DNA of 64,000 nucleotides, from the NCBI GenBank assembly GCA_029250885.1, contig JAQXEK010000001.1:62001-126000 (forward strand), written 5' to 3'. Below, one piece after another: positions 36,503 through 46,201 of the stretch. The stretch is from Planctomycetota bacterium (GTDB taxonomy: Bacteria; Planctomycetota; UBA1135; GCA-002686595). Numbering within the stretch: the first letter of the stretch is position 1; each line of letters opens with the position of its first letter. Made by a program: the position numbers and the translations under genes. Below the pieces are notes generated by a model. It saw only the letters and a program-made list of their open reading frames with translations, was not told the origin of the DNA and did not search any database.

Positions 36503-37248
36503 GTGGTTTTCGAGCCATCTTCCAAAGGGAGCTCACTGGGCTCTTTCTCACCCCCTTGGCCTGGGTCCTGCTGGTCGCGGCGATCTGCCTGAACGGGTTT
36601 ATGGTTGTCGCCGCATTGATGGGCAGTGGCGGTGACGTGGACGGCGCCTTCAACTACATGCTGGGCACAAGCGGCGCGTATTGGATGTTGATGATCAGTC
36701 TTCCGCCGCTGTTGACTATGCGCACTATCAGCGAGGAGTCCAAGGGTGGGCAGCTTGAGTTCCTACTCACGGCCCCGGTCACCGACGGCGCCGTAATCCT
36801 AGGTAAGCACCTGGCCGTTGTGGTCTTCTTGAGCGTGCTCTGGGCGGTGGTCCCGATCTACGGGCTGACCCTGGAGCTGCTTGGCGTCTCCCCGGACTGG
36901 GGCCAGATGGCCCTTGGTTACCTGGGCGCAGTGCTCGTCTCGGCGCTCTTCTCGGCCCTTGGTATGGTGGCTAGCGCTCTCTCATCCACGCCTCTCCTGG
37001 CAGCTTTCCTTGGCTTCATCTTCAATATCGCACTGCTGGTTTTGCCCATGGGCGCTGGGTCCCTCGGCGGGACCGTGGGCCGGGCGCTGAACGCCCTGGC
37101 CGGAAAACTGGATGTGCTGACTCACTTGCAACTGTCCTTCATGCGCGGTGCCTTGGATTCGGCGGACGTGATCTTCTTCTTGGCTTGGACCGGTCTGTTC
37201 TTATTCGCGGCAACGCGCATCGTCGAAGGCCGGAGGATGTGGTCATGA
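36499..37248 (+). CDS. ABC-2 type permease, GldF-like
   Basis: A 249-aa inner-membrane permease with six hydrophobic helices (e.g. PLAWVLLVAAICLNGFMVVAAL and ISLPPLLTMRTISEESKGGQLEFLLTAPV). The 'P.ltMr.iaeE...Gt.ElLltaPv' pattern is diagnostic of GldF/NosY-like ABC-2 permeases. It starts in the 4-bp overlap with the ATPase and ends in a 4-bp overlap with the GldG-like gene, so the three are translationally coupled. The exported substrate is unknown. Confidence 0.88.
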   Translation: MSGFRAIFQRELTGLFLTPLAWVLLVAAICLNGFMVVAALMGSGGDVDGAFNYMLGTSGAYWMLMISLPPLLTMRTISEESKGGQLEFLLTAPVTDGAVILGKHLAVVVFLSVLWAVVPIYGLTLELLGVSPDWGQMALGYLGAVLVSALFSALGMVASALSSTPLLAAFLGFIFNIALLVLPMGAGSLGGTVGRALNALAGKLDVLTHLQLSFMRGALDSADVIFFLAWTGLFLFAATRIVEGRRMWS

Positions 37249-38816
37249 AGTGGATCGATCCCAGCCTGTCTCCAGGGCGTCGTCGCCTGTACCTCGGATT
37301 TAGCGTCACGCTGATCAGCATTGCAGCCGTCGGGCTTCTGTACTTTGTCCTGAACCTCTCGGAAGAGGGCCGCTTTCGGATGCGGTTCGATTTATCCGAA
37401 GTTGGTCGCAACACCTTAGACCCGACGACGGCTGACCAACTCGAAAAGCTCGAGGAGCCTGTGACGGCCCACGTGTTCTTTCGCTACGAGAACACCGTCC
37501 AGAGCGCGGCCGCCAGCGAAGCCCGCAGCCGAATGATGGACCTGCTCTTGGTGGCCTCGAGCATGAACGCTGGAAAGTTTGAGATCGAAGTTCAGGATAT
37601 GGAAGACCTAGTGAGCGCCCGCTCCAAGATGCAAGAACTGGGCGCCGAGGACCAGAGCATTGTCCTGGACCAGGGTGGTCGCCGTGCAATGCTGCGACTA
37701 GTACCCGACATCTGCGAGCTTGATCCAACCAATGCGGAGCGGACTCAATGGAAGGTGGCCAGCTTTAAGGGCGAGCAGGCCCTTGTGGAGGGACTGCTCA
37801 AGGTTGGTACCGCTGAGCGCCCCAGGATTCTGTTCTCCTCTGGCCACGGCGAGCGCGACCCTGAGGGTGCTGATGCTCTTTCGATGGGTGAGTTTGCTCG
37901 TGCCCTCGCGGGGGACGGCTTCGTCGTAGGGGTTTGGGACTCCGGCGAGAACGGAGCCATTCCCCAGGAGACTACGATCCTGGCGATCGTCGCCCCTGAG
38001 GATCCCTTTGCTCCGGAAGAGATCAACTACGTCCGCCGCTACGTCGATGCGGGCGGACGGCTGCTAGTCATCCCTGGGCAGGGGCTGTTTCAAGGTCCCG
38101 GGTCGATGGGCGACCTGCTGCACGACTACGGCATGCTTACCCAACCCGGTATTGCCTGTGTTCCGATCCTAGACCCCGATCGCGGTGTCATGGTGGTACA
38201 AGATGTTGCGTGTGCTGCCTTCTTTGTGGGGGATAATGGGGTTGGCCTCAGTGCGACGCACCCGATCACCAAGCCGATCCGCGACCACCTGCGGAAGACG
38301 CGGGTGTCTCGGTCGCGCTCGTTCGAACGAGGGCAGCCACCGACTGGCGGCACCCTGCTCGACCTCATGGTCTCCCCTAACCGGGCCCAGGGGCGCGAGA
38401 CCTGGCTCGACCTCCCGGATGACCAGGGCAACTATGACCAGTTCCCGGACATCGCCGAGCCCAGGGGGGCAGTGCGCCTGGCCATGGCCGTCGAGTTTCC
38501 TGTGGGAGAGCGCGCCAACAGCGAGGAGGCGGACTTTGACAACTTGCCCGAGCGGGCGCGCATCGTGGGCATCGCCTGTGCGGACTTTGCCACTAACGCA
38601 CTCTTCAACTATAACCGCGACTTCTTGTTGAACAGCGCCAACTGGCTTGCTGAGCGCGAGTTCAATGTACGCGTGCGGCGCTACCGCGAGGAGCGCACCA
38701 TGATGGATGTGACCCGCGGTACGGAGATCGTGCAGCTGCGGCTGATCGCCTGGTGGGGGCTTCCCGGACTCTTTGCCGCAGTCGGTCTCTTTTTGGCCTG
38801 GCGGAGGCGAGACTAA
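37245..38816 (+). CDS. GldG-like ABC accessory protein (GldG/IFT52 type)
   Basis: A 523-aa protein with one N-terminal helix (LGFSVTLISIAAVGLLYFVLNL), a large extracytoplasmic region and a C-terminal helix (LPGLFAAVGLFLAWRRR). The early segment FDLSEVGRNTLDPTT is the family hallmark ('D.T....ytLs..T'). ILFSSGHGERDPEG and VDAGGRLLVIPG belong to the ABC_transp_aux (GldG) domain. It probably acts with the preceding permease. ATG 37245 overlaps the permease stop; the longer ORF from 37185 is not used. Confidence 0.87.
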   Translation: MKWIDPSLSPGRRRLYLGFSVTLISIAAVGLLYFVLNLSEEGRFRMRFDLSEVGRNTLDPTTADQLEKLEEPVTAHVFFRYENTVQSAAASEARSRMMDLLLVASSMNAGKFEIEVQDMEDLVSARSKMQELGAEDQSIVLDQGGRRAMLRLVPDICELDPTNAERTQWKVASFKGEQALVEGLLKVGTAERPRILFSSGHGERDPEGADALSMGEFARALAGDGFVVGVWDSGENGAIPQETTILAIVAPEDPFAPEEINYVRRYVDAGGRLLVIPGQGLFQGPGSMGDLLHDYGMLTQPGIACVPILDPDRGVMVVQDVACAAFFVGDNGVGLSATHPITKPIRDHLRKTRVSRSRSFERGQPPTGGTLLDLMVSPNRAQGRETWLDLPDDQGNYDQFPDIAEPRGAVRLAMAVEFPVGERANSEEADFDNLPERARIVGIACADFATNALFNYNRDFLLNSANWLAEREFNVRVRRYREERTMMDVTRGTEIVQLRLIAWWGLPGLFAAVGLFLAWRRRD

Positions 38817-40786
38817 TGCACAAGAGTGCGACCCTAATCATTCTGGTGCTGGTGGGAGCCCTCTACGGACTTAGCCAGTGGAACGAGCAAAAGAAAACCG
38901 ACGACCAAGAGCAAATCAAGGTTCTCGGGCAAAGCCAAGCCCTGCTGGCCGGGATAGGCCAAGATGACTTCACGCGCCTTGCGGGCCTGCGCATCGACAA
39001 CCTCCGCAACGGCACCCAGGTGACTATGGAGCGCGACGGGGCCGGGACTTGGTTCCTGACCGACCCCGTGGCCTGGCCCGCCGAGCCTAGCATCCTAAAT
39101 CTGCTGTTCACAACTCTCCAGCGCAGCCGCGGTGTCGAGGTCTTGGATGTCACGGCTGAAGCGGCAGGGCTGGAGCCACCGAAGGTTATCTGCGACTTTA
39201 CCTTTGCCGACAGCGACGTTGCCCAGGTCAGCGGCCGCTGGCGCATTGAGATTGGCGATCCCGACCTCGATCCGAAGCGCCTGTTCCTGGCGTCGACAGG
39301 CCCCGATGGCAAGCGCCATATCATGCGCGTGACCCGGACCCTCGAGTCGACATTCCAGCGATTCGTTCCGGACTATCGAAAGAAGGATATCCTGCGGTTT
39401 GACCCCGAGGACATCATCGCCTTCCGGCGCACAGGCGCTAAGACCCTGAATACTCAAATCGACATTGGCGTGTCCATTGGACCAGCCAAGCCCAAGGTCC
39501 CCAACCCCCTTATTCGGGGCGAGGCTTGGGAGGGAATCGACCTCGACTTCCAATCGGACAAGGCGGGGTGGCGCATGAGTGCGCCCTTTGATGGCCGGAT
39601 GGACCCCCAGCCACTCTCGCTCTTACTCCGCGCCCTTTCCCAGCTGGACTGCACTGGGTTTCAAGCGGAAGCCGCTCAGATTCCCGGGCTCTTCGGTCTG
39701 GATGATCCTGAGATGGAGATCGAGTTGCGCAATGCCGATGGCGAGTCGTTCCACCTTGAGTTCTCACGCACGCCTACCGAACGGGACCTTTCGCACCAAT
39801 CTGGTTACGATGCCGACAAAGCCGAGTGGCTCTGCCGAATCAAGGGCAAGCCAACGGTGTTCGAGGTGACCTCGGACACCGTGATGCTCTGCTCGGCGCC
39901 GGCTACCATCTTCTTTGACTACCGCATCTTGCGGGGTGACCTGGCAGGCGCTGACTCGTTTACATATCAGGCTGCCGGGAAGGCCACGAAGCTCGAACGA
40001 CTACAGGACGGGCTGGGCGGCAGCCGTTGGGTCGTCTCCGGCCAGACCGCAACGGGCAAGGCTATTGAGCAGCTACCCGCAGCCACAGATCTCGTCGAGG
40101 CCTTCTTGGCCGAGTTCCGCCAAGCCGAGCTGGGTGAAATCCGCCCAAGCGAAACCTGGCCAGCCATGTTCGTGGCCGAGACGATCTCAGTAGACATGTT
40201 TGGCCAAGAGCGCGGCGGTGAATTCGCACGCGACTCAGAGCCTGACTCGACTGGCTACCTGTTCCGGCGCTTCGGGGACCAGGCCATCGTCGAGGTGTCG
40301 AAGGCCCCTAGGGACATGCTACTCACCGGGCCCGAGCACTTCCTTGACCGGCGCGTTCATGAGTACGAGGAGCTGCGCATCAGCACGGTGGTGCTCGAGC
40401 GCGTAACCCCGGGGCCCGATTCTGCAACCGCCGAGATCCAGTCCGTGACCTTCGAGCGCAGCGGGGATACCGGGCGATGGAACCAAGCCGGAGCCACGGA
40501 AGAGGCCAAGGACTTCGCGCTGATCGTGGACCGATTGCGCTCGATCAAGACCCTTACTTGGGACCTCGACGAGCGCCCGGCCCTGTCCGCGCCTATCCAG
40601 GTCACCCTAAATGTCCCTGCCGAACCTGGGCCACGAGGTCGCCCTGCCGAGACCGTGGTCTTTACCATCGGCAACGGCGCCGGCGCCCCCGACCCCTGCG
40701 AGCTCACCCCCGCATCCGATGCCAAGGATCGCGGCCGAGCCAACCTTTTTCCTGGGCTATGGGATGCCCTGGACCACTTGCTTTAG
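38816..40786 (+). CDS. DUF4340 domain protein, membrane-anchored
   Basis: A 656-aa protein whose ATG overlaps the previous stop by one base (TAATG). It has one N-terminal helix (ATLIILVLVGALYGLSQW), after which the chain is extracytoplasmic. The segment around 'ITMERDG.GTWFLTDPVAWPAEPSIL' (here TQVTMERDGAGTWFLTDP) is the DUF4340 hallmark, in which a peptide is threaded 'k....W.l..P...pad...v..ll..l'. The pattern appears more than once along the protein. DUF4340 proteins accompany GldG-type ABC systems in many genomes, so it is the fourth component of this operon. Function unknown. It converges with the DUF4132 gene (9 bp between stops). Confidence 0.85.
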   Translation: MHKSATLIILVLVGALYGLSQWNEQKKTDDQEQIKVLGQSQALLAGIGQDDFTRLAGLRIDNLRNGTQVTMERDGAGTWFLTDPVAWPAEPSILNLLFTTLQRSRGVEVLDVTAEAAGLEPPKVICDFTFADSDVAQVSGRWRIEIGDPDLDPKRLFLASTGPDGKRHIMRVTRTLESTFQRFVPDYRKKDILRFDPEDIIAFRRTGAKTLNTQIDIGVSIGPAKPKVPNPLIRGEAWEGIDLDFQSDKAGWRMSAPFDGRMDPQPLSLLLRALSQLDCTGFQAEAAQIPGLFGLDDPEMEIELRNADGESFHLEFSRTPTERDLSHQSGYDADKAEWLCRIKGKPTVFEVTSDTVMLCSAPATIFFDYRILRGDLAGADSFTYQAAGKATKLERLQDGLGGSRWVVSGQTATGKAIEQLPAATDLVEAFLAEFRQAELGEIRPSETWPAMFVAETISVDMFGQERGGEFARDSEPDSTGYLFRRFGDQAIVEVSKAPRDMLLTGPEHFLDRRVHEYEELRISTVVLERVTPGPDSATAEIQSVTFERSGDTGRWNQAGATEEAKDFALIVDRLRSIKTLTWDLDERPALSAPIQVTLNVPAEPGPRGRPAETVVFTIGNGAGAPDPCELTPASDAKDRGRANLFPGLWDALDHLL

Positions 40787-40795
40787 GTTGCGCTC

Positions 40796-43390
40796 TTAGC
40801 TGCGATGGAGCCGGCTGCGGATCGCCTCGTCTTTGATCTTGGTGTCGGCGGCGAGCAGCAAAGCCTTGGAGAGAATCGATACAGTGCGGCCGTCGCCTTC
40901 GAAGGGCAGATAGACCTTTCTAGCGGCGGAACTCGTTGCCGGGGCAATGCAAAGGTGCTGGTCGTCGGGCGCCATGAGAATGTTGCCTGAGCCAAGGTGG
41001 ACCTTGTAGCTGCGCAGGTCGCCCTTGACCACGAGAAAGCGTTTGGTGAGGGAACAGCGGTCGGCGATGGCGAGTTCGGGCACGAGCTTCTCAAAGAGTT
41101 CGCGACGTGACTTCGCGGACCCTGAGAGCTCGGAAAAGCTGAAGGAGTTCCAGTAGTCTCGATGCTCGGTTGCCGTTCCACCGTCAAGCCAACTTGGATC
41201 GTTGACGATGCTCGCGACGCTAACGAAGATGTCCATATCGCGCAGAACTTCCGACAGGACGAGGGGTGGGACTTTGGCAAGCTCTAGGCCGATGTCCTCG
41301 TCCGTATCGCCTTGTGAAGGCGAGTAGCCACCACCGCCGGCGTGAGCGCTGTTTATGGCGCCGTCGATGGGATAGAAGCGCAGCTGGTCCGTGGCTAAAT
41401 ACTGGCAAGTTCCAGAGTTGTTAAGGTCGATCGAGTGGTCTGCGCAAGCACCTTTGACTCCGAATTCCGCCCGCAGTCCCCAGGCTTCCAAGAGACGAGT
41501 TGTGGGCTCGTACTCGTCATCAACCAGCAGGCGTAGTGTGTTACGCCAGTTGCGCTGGGCGCAGAGGGCGTAGAAGTGGTTCTGCTTGAGGATGTGGGCG
41601 GCGTAGCGGTCGGAGTAGGTTCTCGCGGTGCGCTCGGCGTTGTTGAGCAGGTAGACCTCGCGGTGGGCCTGCTTGAAGGGCTGGGTGATCTGGCGAGACT
41701 CGATGAACTCGCGCCAGGCATGGATGTTCTCGACCGGGTGAAGGATCGGGTGCCAGAGGCTAACGGTAGCGGATGGAGAGGCCTGGAAGGGCTGTCCATG
41801 GACATCTACTAGTTGTCCACTGGGGACGGGGACTTGCTCAGTAGCAGGCTCATTCTGTAAGTCGCCATCGAGCCAAGCTGCCGCGGTGGTCTCGCCGCCG
41901 TCGTCAAAGCTCCAGATCAATCGCCTCGCGATGGTGCCAATTAAGGGATGGTCGATATAGCGCTCACGCCATGTCGCAGTGTCCCAACTGCGCTGCTCCA
42001 AGTACAAGGTGTCGATGCGATTGCGCTGAGCGGGCAGCATCTTCTTTAGGTCGGCGATGTCGGCACGCAGACTCTTTAGCTCATCGAGCTGGTTCTTTTT
42101 TATGGCCGCGGGGATCGACTTCTGGCGCTTGCCATCGGGCTTGATCCACGACAGGTTGACCTGGTCGGTGCCGGCAATCTGGAGCTCTGCGGTGAGTTCG
42201 CCAAAGGCGACCCGCCGGATGCCGACCTCGGTCATGCCGTAGGTCGGCACCGACATCTCTTCGAGGTCCTGGTGTGTGATGCCCAGTTGCTCGGCGGTGG
42301 CGAGAAGAGCCTTGGCTATCTGGCTCTGGGCCGACTTCAGCTTGACCTTGACCTTGAGCCAGGCAAGCTGCCCCAAGGCCTGTTCGTCGCCGATCTCGCC
42401 CAGGCTCCAGACGCATGCGTTGCCGATGCGCGGGGCTCGAAGGCCCTGGCCTTTGAGTCTGCGGAACATAGCTAGGGTTAGCTGGCCTAGGCAGCGTGTC
42501 GTTTCAGAGGAGGGCGCCATTCCGGCGATCCAGACAAGCCCGCACAGGATGTTCTGATGGTTGTCGAGCAGCTGGTAGCCGGCGTCGTGGGGGTACTCCG
42601 AGTTCGTCTCTTCCTTGGTCTTCTTGCGTGGCTTTTCCAGCAGGGGCAACCACTCTGAAATATGCTCGTGGAACGAGTCTGCGCCGACCTGGGCGAGGTT
42701 CAGTAAGGCTTGTTTGCGCCACTTTGCGGTGGGTTTGGCGCTCTTGGCCAATTGGCAGTGGCAGAACAGGGTGACCCAAGCCTCCGAGCGCGGCCCAGCC
42801 ATGGCGGTCGTCTGGCGAATGGCCCGCTTGGACCAGGGCTCGGTCGGCGTTAGGGGAGTCTGGGGCGCGCGCTTGAGCAGCTGGTTGCAGATCACAATCT
42901 GCTTTGCATCCGTGGTTTCGGCTTCCAGACGAGTTACGTAGTCGAGCACAAGGTCAAGGATGCGGTCACTTAGGTAGCCTCCCCGCTCGGCGCGTATGAG
43001 TGCTTTCAATACGGCAGAGGTTGCTTCCGGCGGGCCTGAGTAGCTGGCCAGTGAAGTACTGGGAAGAATCGCGCTGGTTAGGATGAAGTAGTCTGCTTCA
43101 CCTAGTTGTAGGTCCGCGCGCAGAAGCCACGCAAGGTTTTGGCGCAGCACGGGCTGGAAGTCGTCGACCGCCTCTGCGACGCGCTCGCAAAAAGCTAGAA
43201 GGACAAGGCGCCGTTCGGTGACGTTGGCCTTGAGAAGCAGCGCCCCAGCCTTGGTGAGCCTAAGTGGGGGGGGCTGGTGTGGATGATTCGATTGCTCGAC
43301 CAATACAGCGGTGATTTGCTCGTGAATCAGCGCGCTTGGGTGGCTTTTGGGTAGGTGAAACCCATCCGGAGCTTTCTTCCCGAAGAGCAT
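40796..43390 (-). CDS. DUF4132 protein (MolR/YehI-like)
   Basis: An 864-aa soluble protein. The N-terminal half is helical and repeat-like. The DUF4132 domain is recognised by LWHPILHPVENIHAWREFIE, followed by QPFKQAHREVYLL and a RNWR element. The C-terminal end, VYLPFEGDGRTVSILSKAL then LLAADTKIKDEAI, matches the family end I remember as '.YLPFEGD...SlIlSKA.LLadD.kI.D.tI'. E. coli relatives carry the old, poorly supported name molybdate metabolism regulator (MolR). The biochemical role is unknown. The gene starts 2 bp after a small diglycine protein (43393-43620), so the two form one unit between two plus-strand operons. Confidence 0.85.
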   Translation of the reverse strand: MLFGKKAPDGFHLPKSHPSALIHEQITAVLVEQSNHPHQPPPLRLTKAGALLLKANVTERRLVLLAFCERVAEAVDDFQPVLRQNLAWLLRADLQLGEADYFILTSAILPSTSLASYSGPPEATSAVLKALIRAERGGYLSDRILDLVLDYVTRLEAETTDAKQIVICNQLLKRAPQTPLTPTEPWSKRAIRQTTAMAGPRSEAWVTLFCHCQLAKSAKPTAKWRKQALLNLAQVGADSFHEHISEWLPLLEKPRKKTKEETNSEYPHDAGYQLLDNHQNILCGLVWIAGMAPSSETTRCLGQLTLAMFRRLKGQGLRAPRIGNACVWSLGEIGDEQALGQLAWLKVKVKLKSAQSQIAKALLATAEQLGITHQDLEEMSVPTYGMTEVGIRRVAFGELTAELQIAGTDQVNLSWIKPDGKRQKSIPAAIKKNQLDELKSLRADIADLKKMLPAQRNRIDTLYLEQRSWDTATWRERYIDHPLIGTIARRLIWSFDDGGETTAAAWLDGDLQNEPATEQVPVPSGQLVDVHGQPFQASPSATVSLWHPILHPVENIHAWREFIESRQITQPFKQAHREVYLLNNAERTARTYSDRYAAHILKQNHFYALCAQRNWRNTLRLLVDDEYEPTTRLLEAWGLRAEFGVKGACADHSIDLNNSGTCQYLATDQLRFYPIDGAINSAHAGGGGYSPSQGDTDEDIGLELAKVPPLVLSEVLRDMDIFVSVASIVNDPSWLDGGTATEHRDYWNSFSFSELSGSAKSRRELFEKLVPELAIADRCSLTKRFLVVKGDLRSYKVHLGSGNILMAPDDQHLCIAPATSSAARKVYLPFEGDGRTVSILSKALLLAADTKIKDEAIRSRLHRS

Positions 43391-43392
43391 GG

Positions 43393-43620
43393 CTACCCCC
43401 CTATAGAAGGGACAAGCATCAGGAGCACGGCTTCGGTCGATACGGCCAAGTTGCTCTGGGCGTCACGGCCTGTGACCTGCTTGTCGTTTACAAGCACAAG
43501 CAAGCCCCCAGACCTCTTGAGCTTGCGGAGGGATACGCGTTCGTCCACAAACGCCAGGTCGATGACAGTCGCGGTGCGGTTCAAATGGACCTGTTCGCAG
43601 GTGCTGATCATGGGGGCCAT
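43393..43620 (-). CDS. Small beta-grasp-like protein (ThiS/MoaD-like) ending in Gly-Gly
   Basis: A 75-aa protein from ATG 43620 (or 72 aa from ATG 43611). The second half reads GLLVLVNDKQV, then a loop, then EAVLLMLVPSIGG as the C-terminus. This is the pattern of ThiS/MoaD beta-grasp sulfur carriers: a 'v.VNg..v' strand, a turn, then a 'd.v.l.ppvsGG' strand with a terminal Gly-Gly that is adenylated or thiocarboxylated. A TVIDLAF segment matches the 'TVadLl' helix. The first strands are short, so the fold assignment is tentative. It is 2 bp from the DUF4132 start. A TAGACT hexamer lies 6 bp before ATG 43620. Confidence 0.6.
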   Translation of the reverse strand: MAPMISTCEQVHLNRTATVIDLAFVDERVSLRKLKRSGGLLVLVNDKQVTGRDAQSNLAVSTEAVLLMLVPSIGG

Positions 43621-43661
43621 AGCAATAGTCTACCTGCCAGGGGGACTTTGCCGCGAGCCCC

Positions 43662-43690
43662 TTGAATGTCGCTTTCGGGCGGGTTAGCCT
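43662..43690 (+). promoter_or_regulatory. Predicted promoter of the mrfA-like helicase gene
   Basis: TTGAAT (43662-43667) and TAGCCT (43685-43690) are 17 bp apart. Only six bases separate the -10 from ATG 43697, so the transcript would start at or next to the start codon (leaderless). Confidence 0.5.
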
Positions 43691-43696
43691 AGGGCC

Positions 43697-46183
43697 ATGC
43701 CGAACAAAGAGCGAACAGAGGGGGCCCCAGGATTACAGAGCGGCGGCGCCCGGCGTGCCCGTGAGGGGCGCGAGGTCGAGGACGTCGTGGCCGCCCTCCA
43801 AGCGGATCCAGAACTGCGGGCCAGCTTCCGCCACTGGCGACGCATTCCCGCCCAAGATGTGGACGTGCTGGCCTTCCCAGTAGGCTTGGACGGTCGCCTC
43901 GTCGACGTACTGCGCGGTCAGGGTTACGAAGGCCTTTACGGTCACCAGGCCCGGGCGATCGACGCGGCCCTGGCTGGTCGCGATGTACTGATTACGACGC
44001 CGACGGCCTCAGGCAAGACTCTGGCTTACACTCTGCCCGTGATGCAGAAGCTACTGGAGACCAAGGGGCGCGCCAGGTCTCTCTGGCTCTTCCCGACGAA
44101 GGCCCTTTCTCAAGATCAGTCGAAGGTCTTCAACACGCGCATCGAGGAGCTCGGCGAGGACTGGCATTCGTATACCTATGACGGGGACACGCCGCCTAGT
44201 GTGCGGCGTACTCTGCGCGAGCGTGGCCAGGTGATCCTGACCAACCCGTGGATGCTGCACCAGGGCATCCTGCCGAACCACTCTAAGTGGGCGGACCTGT
44301 TTGCGAACCTGAGCCACGTCGTGATCGATGAAGTGCACACCCTGTCCGGGGTCTTTGGCTCGAATGTCGCAGGCGTGCTGCGCAGGTTGCGGCGCATCGC
44401 GAATCACTACGGGGCCGAGCCAAAGTTCTTGATGTCCTCGGCTACCCTTCGCAATGCCCAAGAGCACGGCGCTCTCTTGGCCGGCCGTGAGGTGGTGTTG
44501 ATTGACCAAGACCAGTCGCCTTCGGGCGAGCGCATCTTCGGCGTCTACAATCCGCCGATGGTTAATCCCGTGGCAGGCCTGCGGAAAAATGCCCTGGAAG
44601 AAGCGCGCCGCATCGCGCTCACCTTGGTGGGGCCGACCCATCAGTCGATCTTTTTCTGCAATCGGCGCACGGGGGTCGAGGTCTTGACACGCTACTTAAA
44701 GGAATGCGCGGGGCGTATGGGCATTAAGGCGGAAGAGGTGCGCGGTTATCGCGGTGGCTACCTGCCGGATCTTCGTCGCGAGATCGAGACGGACCTGAAG
44801 GAGGGTCGCGTCAAGGTCGTGGTGACAACGAACGCACTTGAGCTTGGCATCGACATTGGAAGCTTGGACGTTGCAGTACTGGTCGGCTATCCCGGTAGCC
44901 AAGCTTCCTTCTGGCAGCGTGTTGGGCGCGTGGGGCGTCGGGGGAGCTCGAGCCTAGCGGTCATGATCTGCAGGTCCGACCCCGTGGACCAGTACCTCTG
45001 TGCTCATCCCGAATACCTGTTTGATGCCCCCCGCGAGCGCCTGGGCGTGGATCCGGACAACCCTGTCATCCTGAGTGAGCAGATCAAGTGCGCAGCCTTC
45101 GAGCTGCCGTTCCGCTCGGAGATTGACGCGGCCAGTGGCGACGAGGTCGTACGCGACTTCGGTCCCTCTCCCCACGTGGTCGATATCTTGGACTACTTTA
45201 CCGACGAGTCTGGCTTCCTCCTAAAGAGCAAGGACACCTGGTACTTCACCCAAGACGCCTACCCGGCGAAGGACGTATCCTTGGCAGGCAACGAGCCCGA
45301 CAATGTGCTCATCTTCGACGTGGAGAGCGGCGACGCCATCGGCGAGACCGACCGCGAGGGTTCGATTACGGCTGTTCACGAGGGTGCCATCTACCAGGTA
45401 GAAGGCGAGATCTGGAAGATCGAGCGCTTTGATTATGAGAACCGCCGCGCCTATGGGCGCAAGGTCGCCAGTGATTACTTTACCGATGCGCACACCGAGG
45501 TCGAGGTTCGCGTCCTGCGCCTGGAGGAGCGCCACCGGCGCGGGCTGGTCGACGAGCACGCCGAGGATTTTTCGATCTGGCGCGGCGAGGTCCACGTCAC
45601 GACCTTAGCCACGTTGTACAAGAAGATCCGCTTCTACACGCGCGAGAATGTCGGCTCCGAGGACATCCACCTGCCACCCGAAGAGCTCGACACGGACGCC
45701 TTCGTTTTGACGGTCTCGAACGAAAGCCTGGCGCGTCTGTTGGAGGGCGATGATCTGATTGCCGACCGCGGCTCCACTTGGCACGCACTGGGTTCGCTAC
45801 TCAAGCGAGTCGCGCCGCTCTTCTTGCGCTGCAAGAGCGCCGACTTGGGTGTCAGCGCCCAGCTAGCATCTGGTAGTTTTAAGCGGCCGGCGCTCTTCCT
45901 GTTTGATCGCCACCACGGGGGCATCGGCCTCGTGAAGTTGTTCTTCGATGCCTGGGACGAGGTCTTTGGCGCAGCCCTGGAAGTCCTGCGCCATTGCGAG
46001 TGCAGCCATGGCTGCCCCGCATGCGTCGGGCCCCCGGAGGAGTCGGGTCCCGAAGGTAAGCGCGCCGTTGGCTTGCTGCTCGAACACTTAATCGAAGGCG
46101 GTCGACCCGTCGCGACAGAGGACCTTGCGCCGGAGCCCGCCGGCGTTCCCGAAGGTAAGCCACCGGAGGCACTGCGGGGCTAA
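43697..46183 (+). CDS. mrfA: DEAD/DEAH-box DNA helicase, MrfA (YprA) family
   Basis: An 828-aa SF2 helicase. Motif I is TPTASGKT (101-108), motif II DEVH (211-214), motif III SSATL, and motif VI QRVGRVGRRG. The C-terminal MrfA Zn-binding domain has four cysteines in CECSHGCPAC (767, 769, 773, 776). This is the layout of Bacillus subtilis MrfA (YprA), a 3'-5' helicase that acts with the exonuclease MrfB in repair of mitomycin C damage. Here the next gene is an MrfB-like nuclease, which strengthens the call. Confidence 0.92.
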   Translation: MPNKERTEGAPGLQSGGARRAREGREVEDVVAALQADPELRASFRHWRRIPAQDVDVLAFPVGLDGRLVDVLRGQGYEGLYGHQARAIDAALAGRDVLITTPTASGKTLAYTLPVMQKLLETKGRARSLWLFPTKALSQDQSKVFNTRIEELGEDWHSYTYDGDTPPSVRRTLRERGQVILTNPWMLHQGILPNHSKWADLFANLSHVVIDEVHTLSGVFGSNVAGVLRRLRRIANHYGAEPKFLMSSATLRNAQEHGALLAGREVVLIDQDQSPSGERIFGVYNPPMVNPVAGLRKNALEEARRIALTLVGPTHQSIFFCNRRTGVEVLTRYLKECAGRMGIKAEEVRGYRGGYLPDLRREIETDLKEGRVKVVVTTNALELGIDIGSLDVAVLVGYPGSQASFWQRVGRVGRRGSSSLAVMICRSDPVDQYLCAHPEYLFDAPRERLGVDPDNPVILSEQIKCAAFELPFRSEIDAASGDEVVRDFGPSPHVVDILDYFTDESGFLLKSKDTWYFTQDAYPAKDVSLAGNEPDNVLIFDVESGDAIGETDREGSITAVHEGAIYQVEGEIWKIERFDYENRRAYGRKVASDYFTDAHTEVEVRVLRLEERHRRGLVDEHAEDFSIWRGEVHVTTLATLYKKIRFYTRENVGSEDIHLPPEELDTDAFVLTVSNESLARLLEGDDLIADRGSTWHALGSLLKRVAPLFLRCKSADLGVSAQLASGSFKRPALFLFDRHHGGIGLVKLFFDAWDEVFGAALEVLRHCECSHGCPACVGPPEESGPEGKRAVGLLLEHLIEGGRPVATEDLAPEPAGVPEGKPPEALRG

Positions 46184-46201
46184 GTGCCCCGGGAAGATGG
46201 C

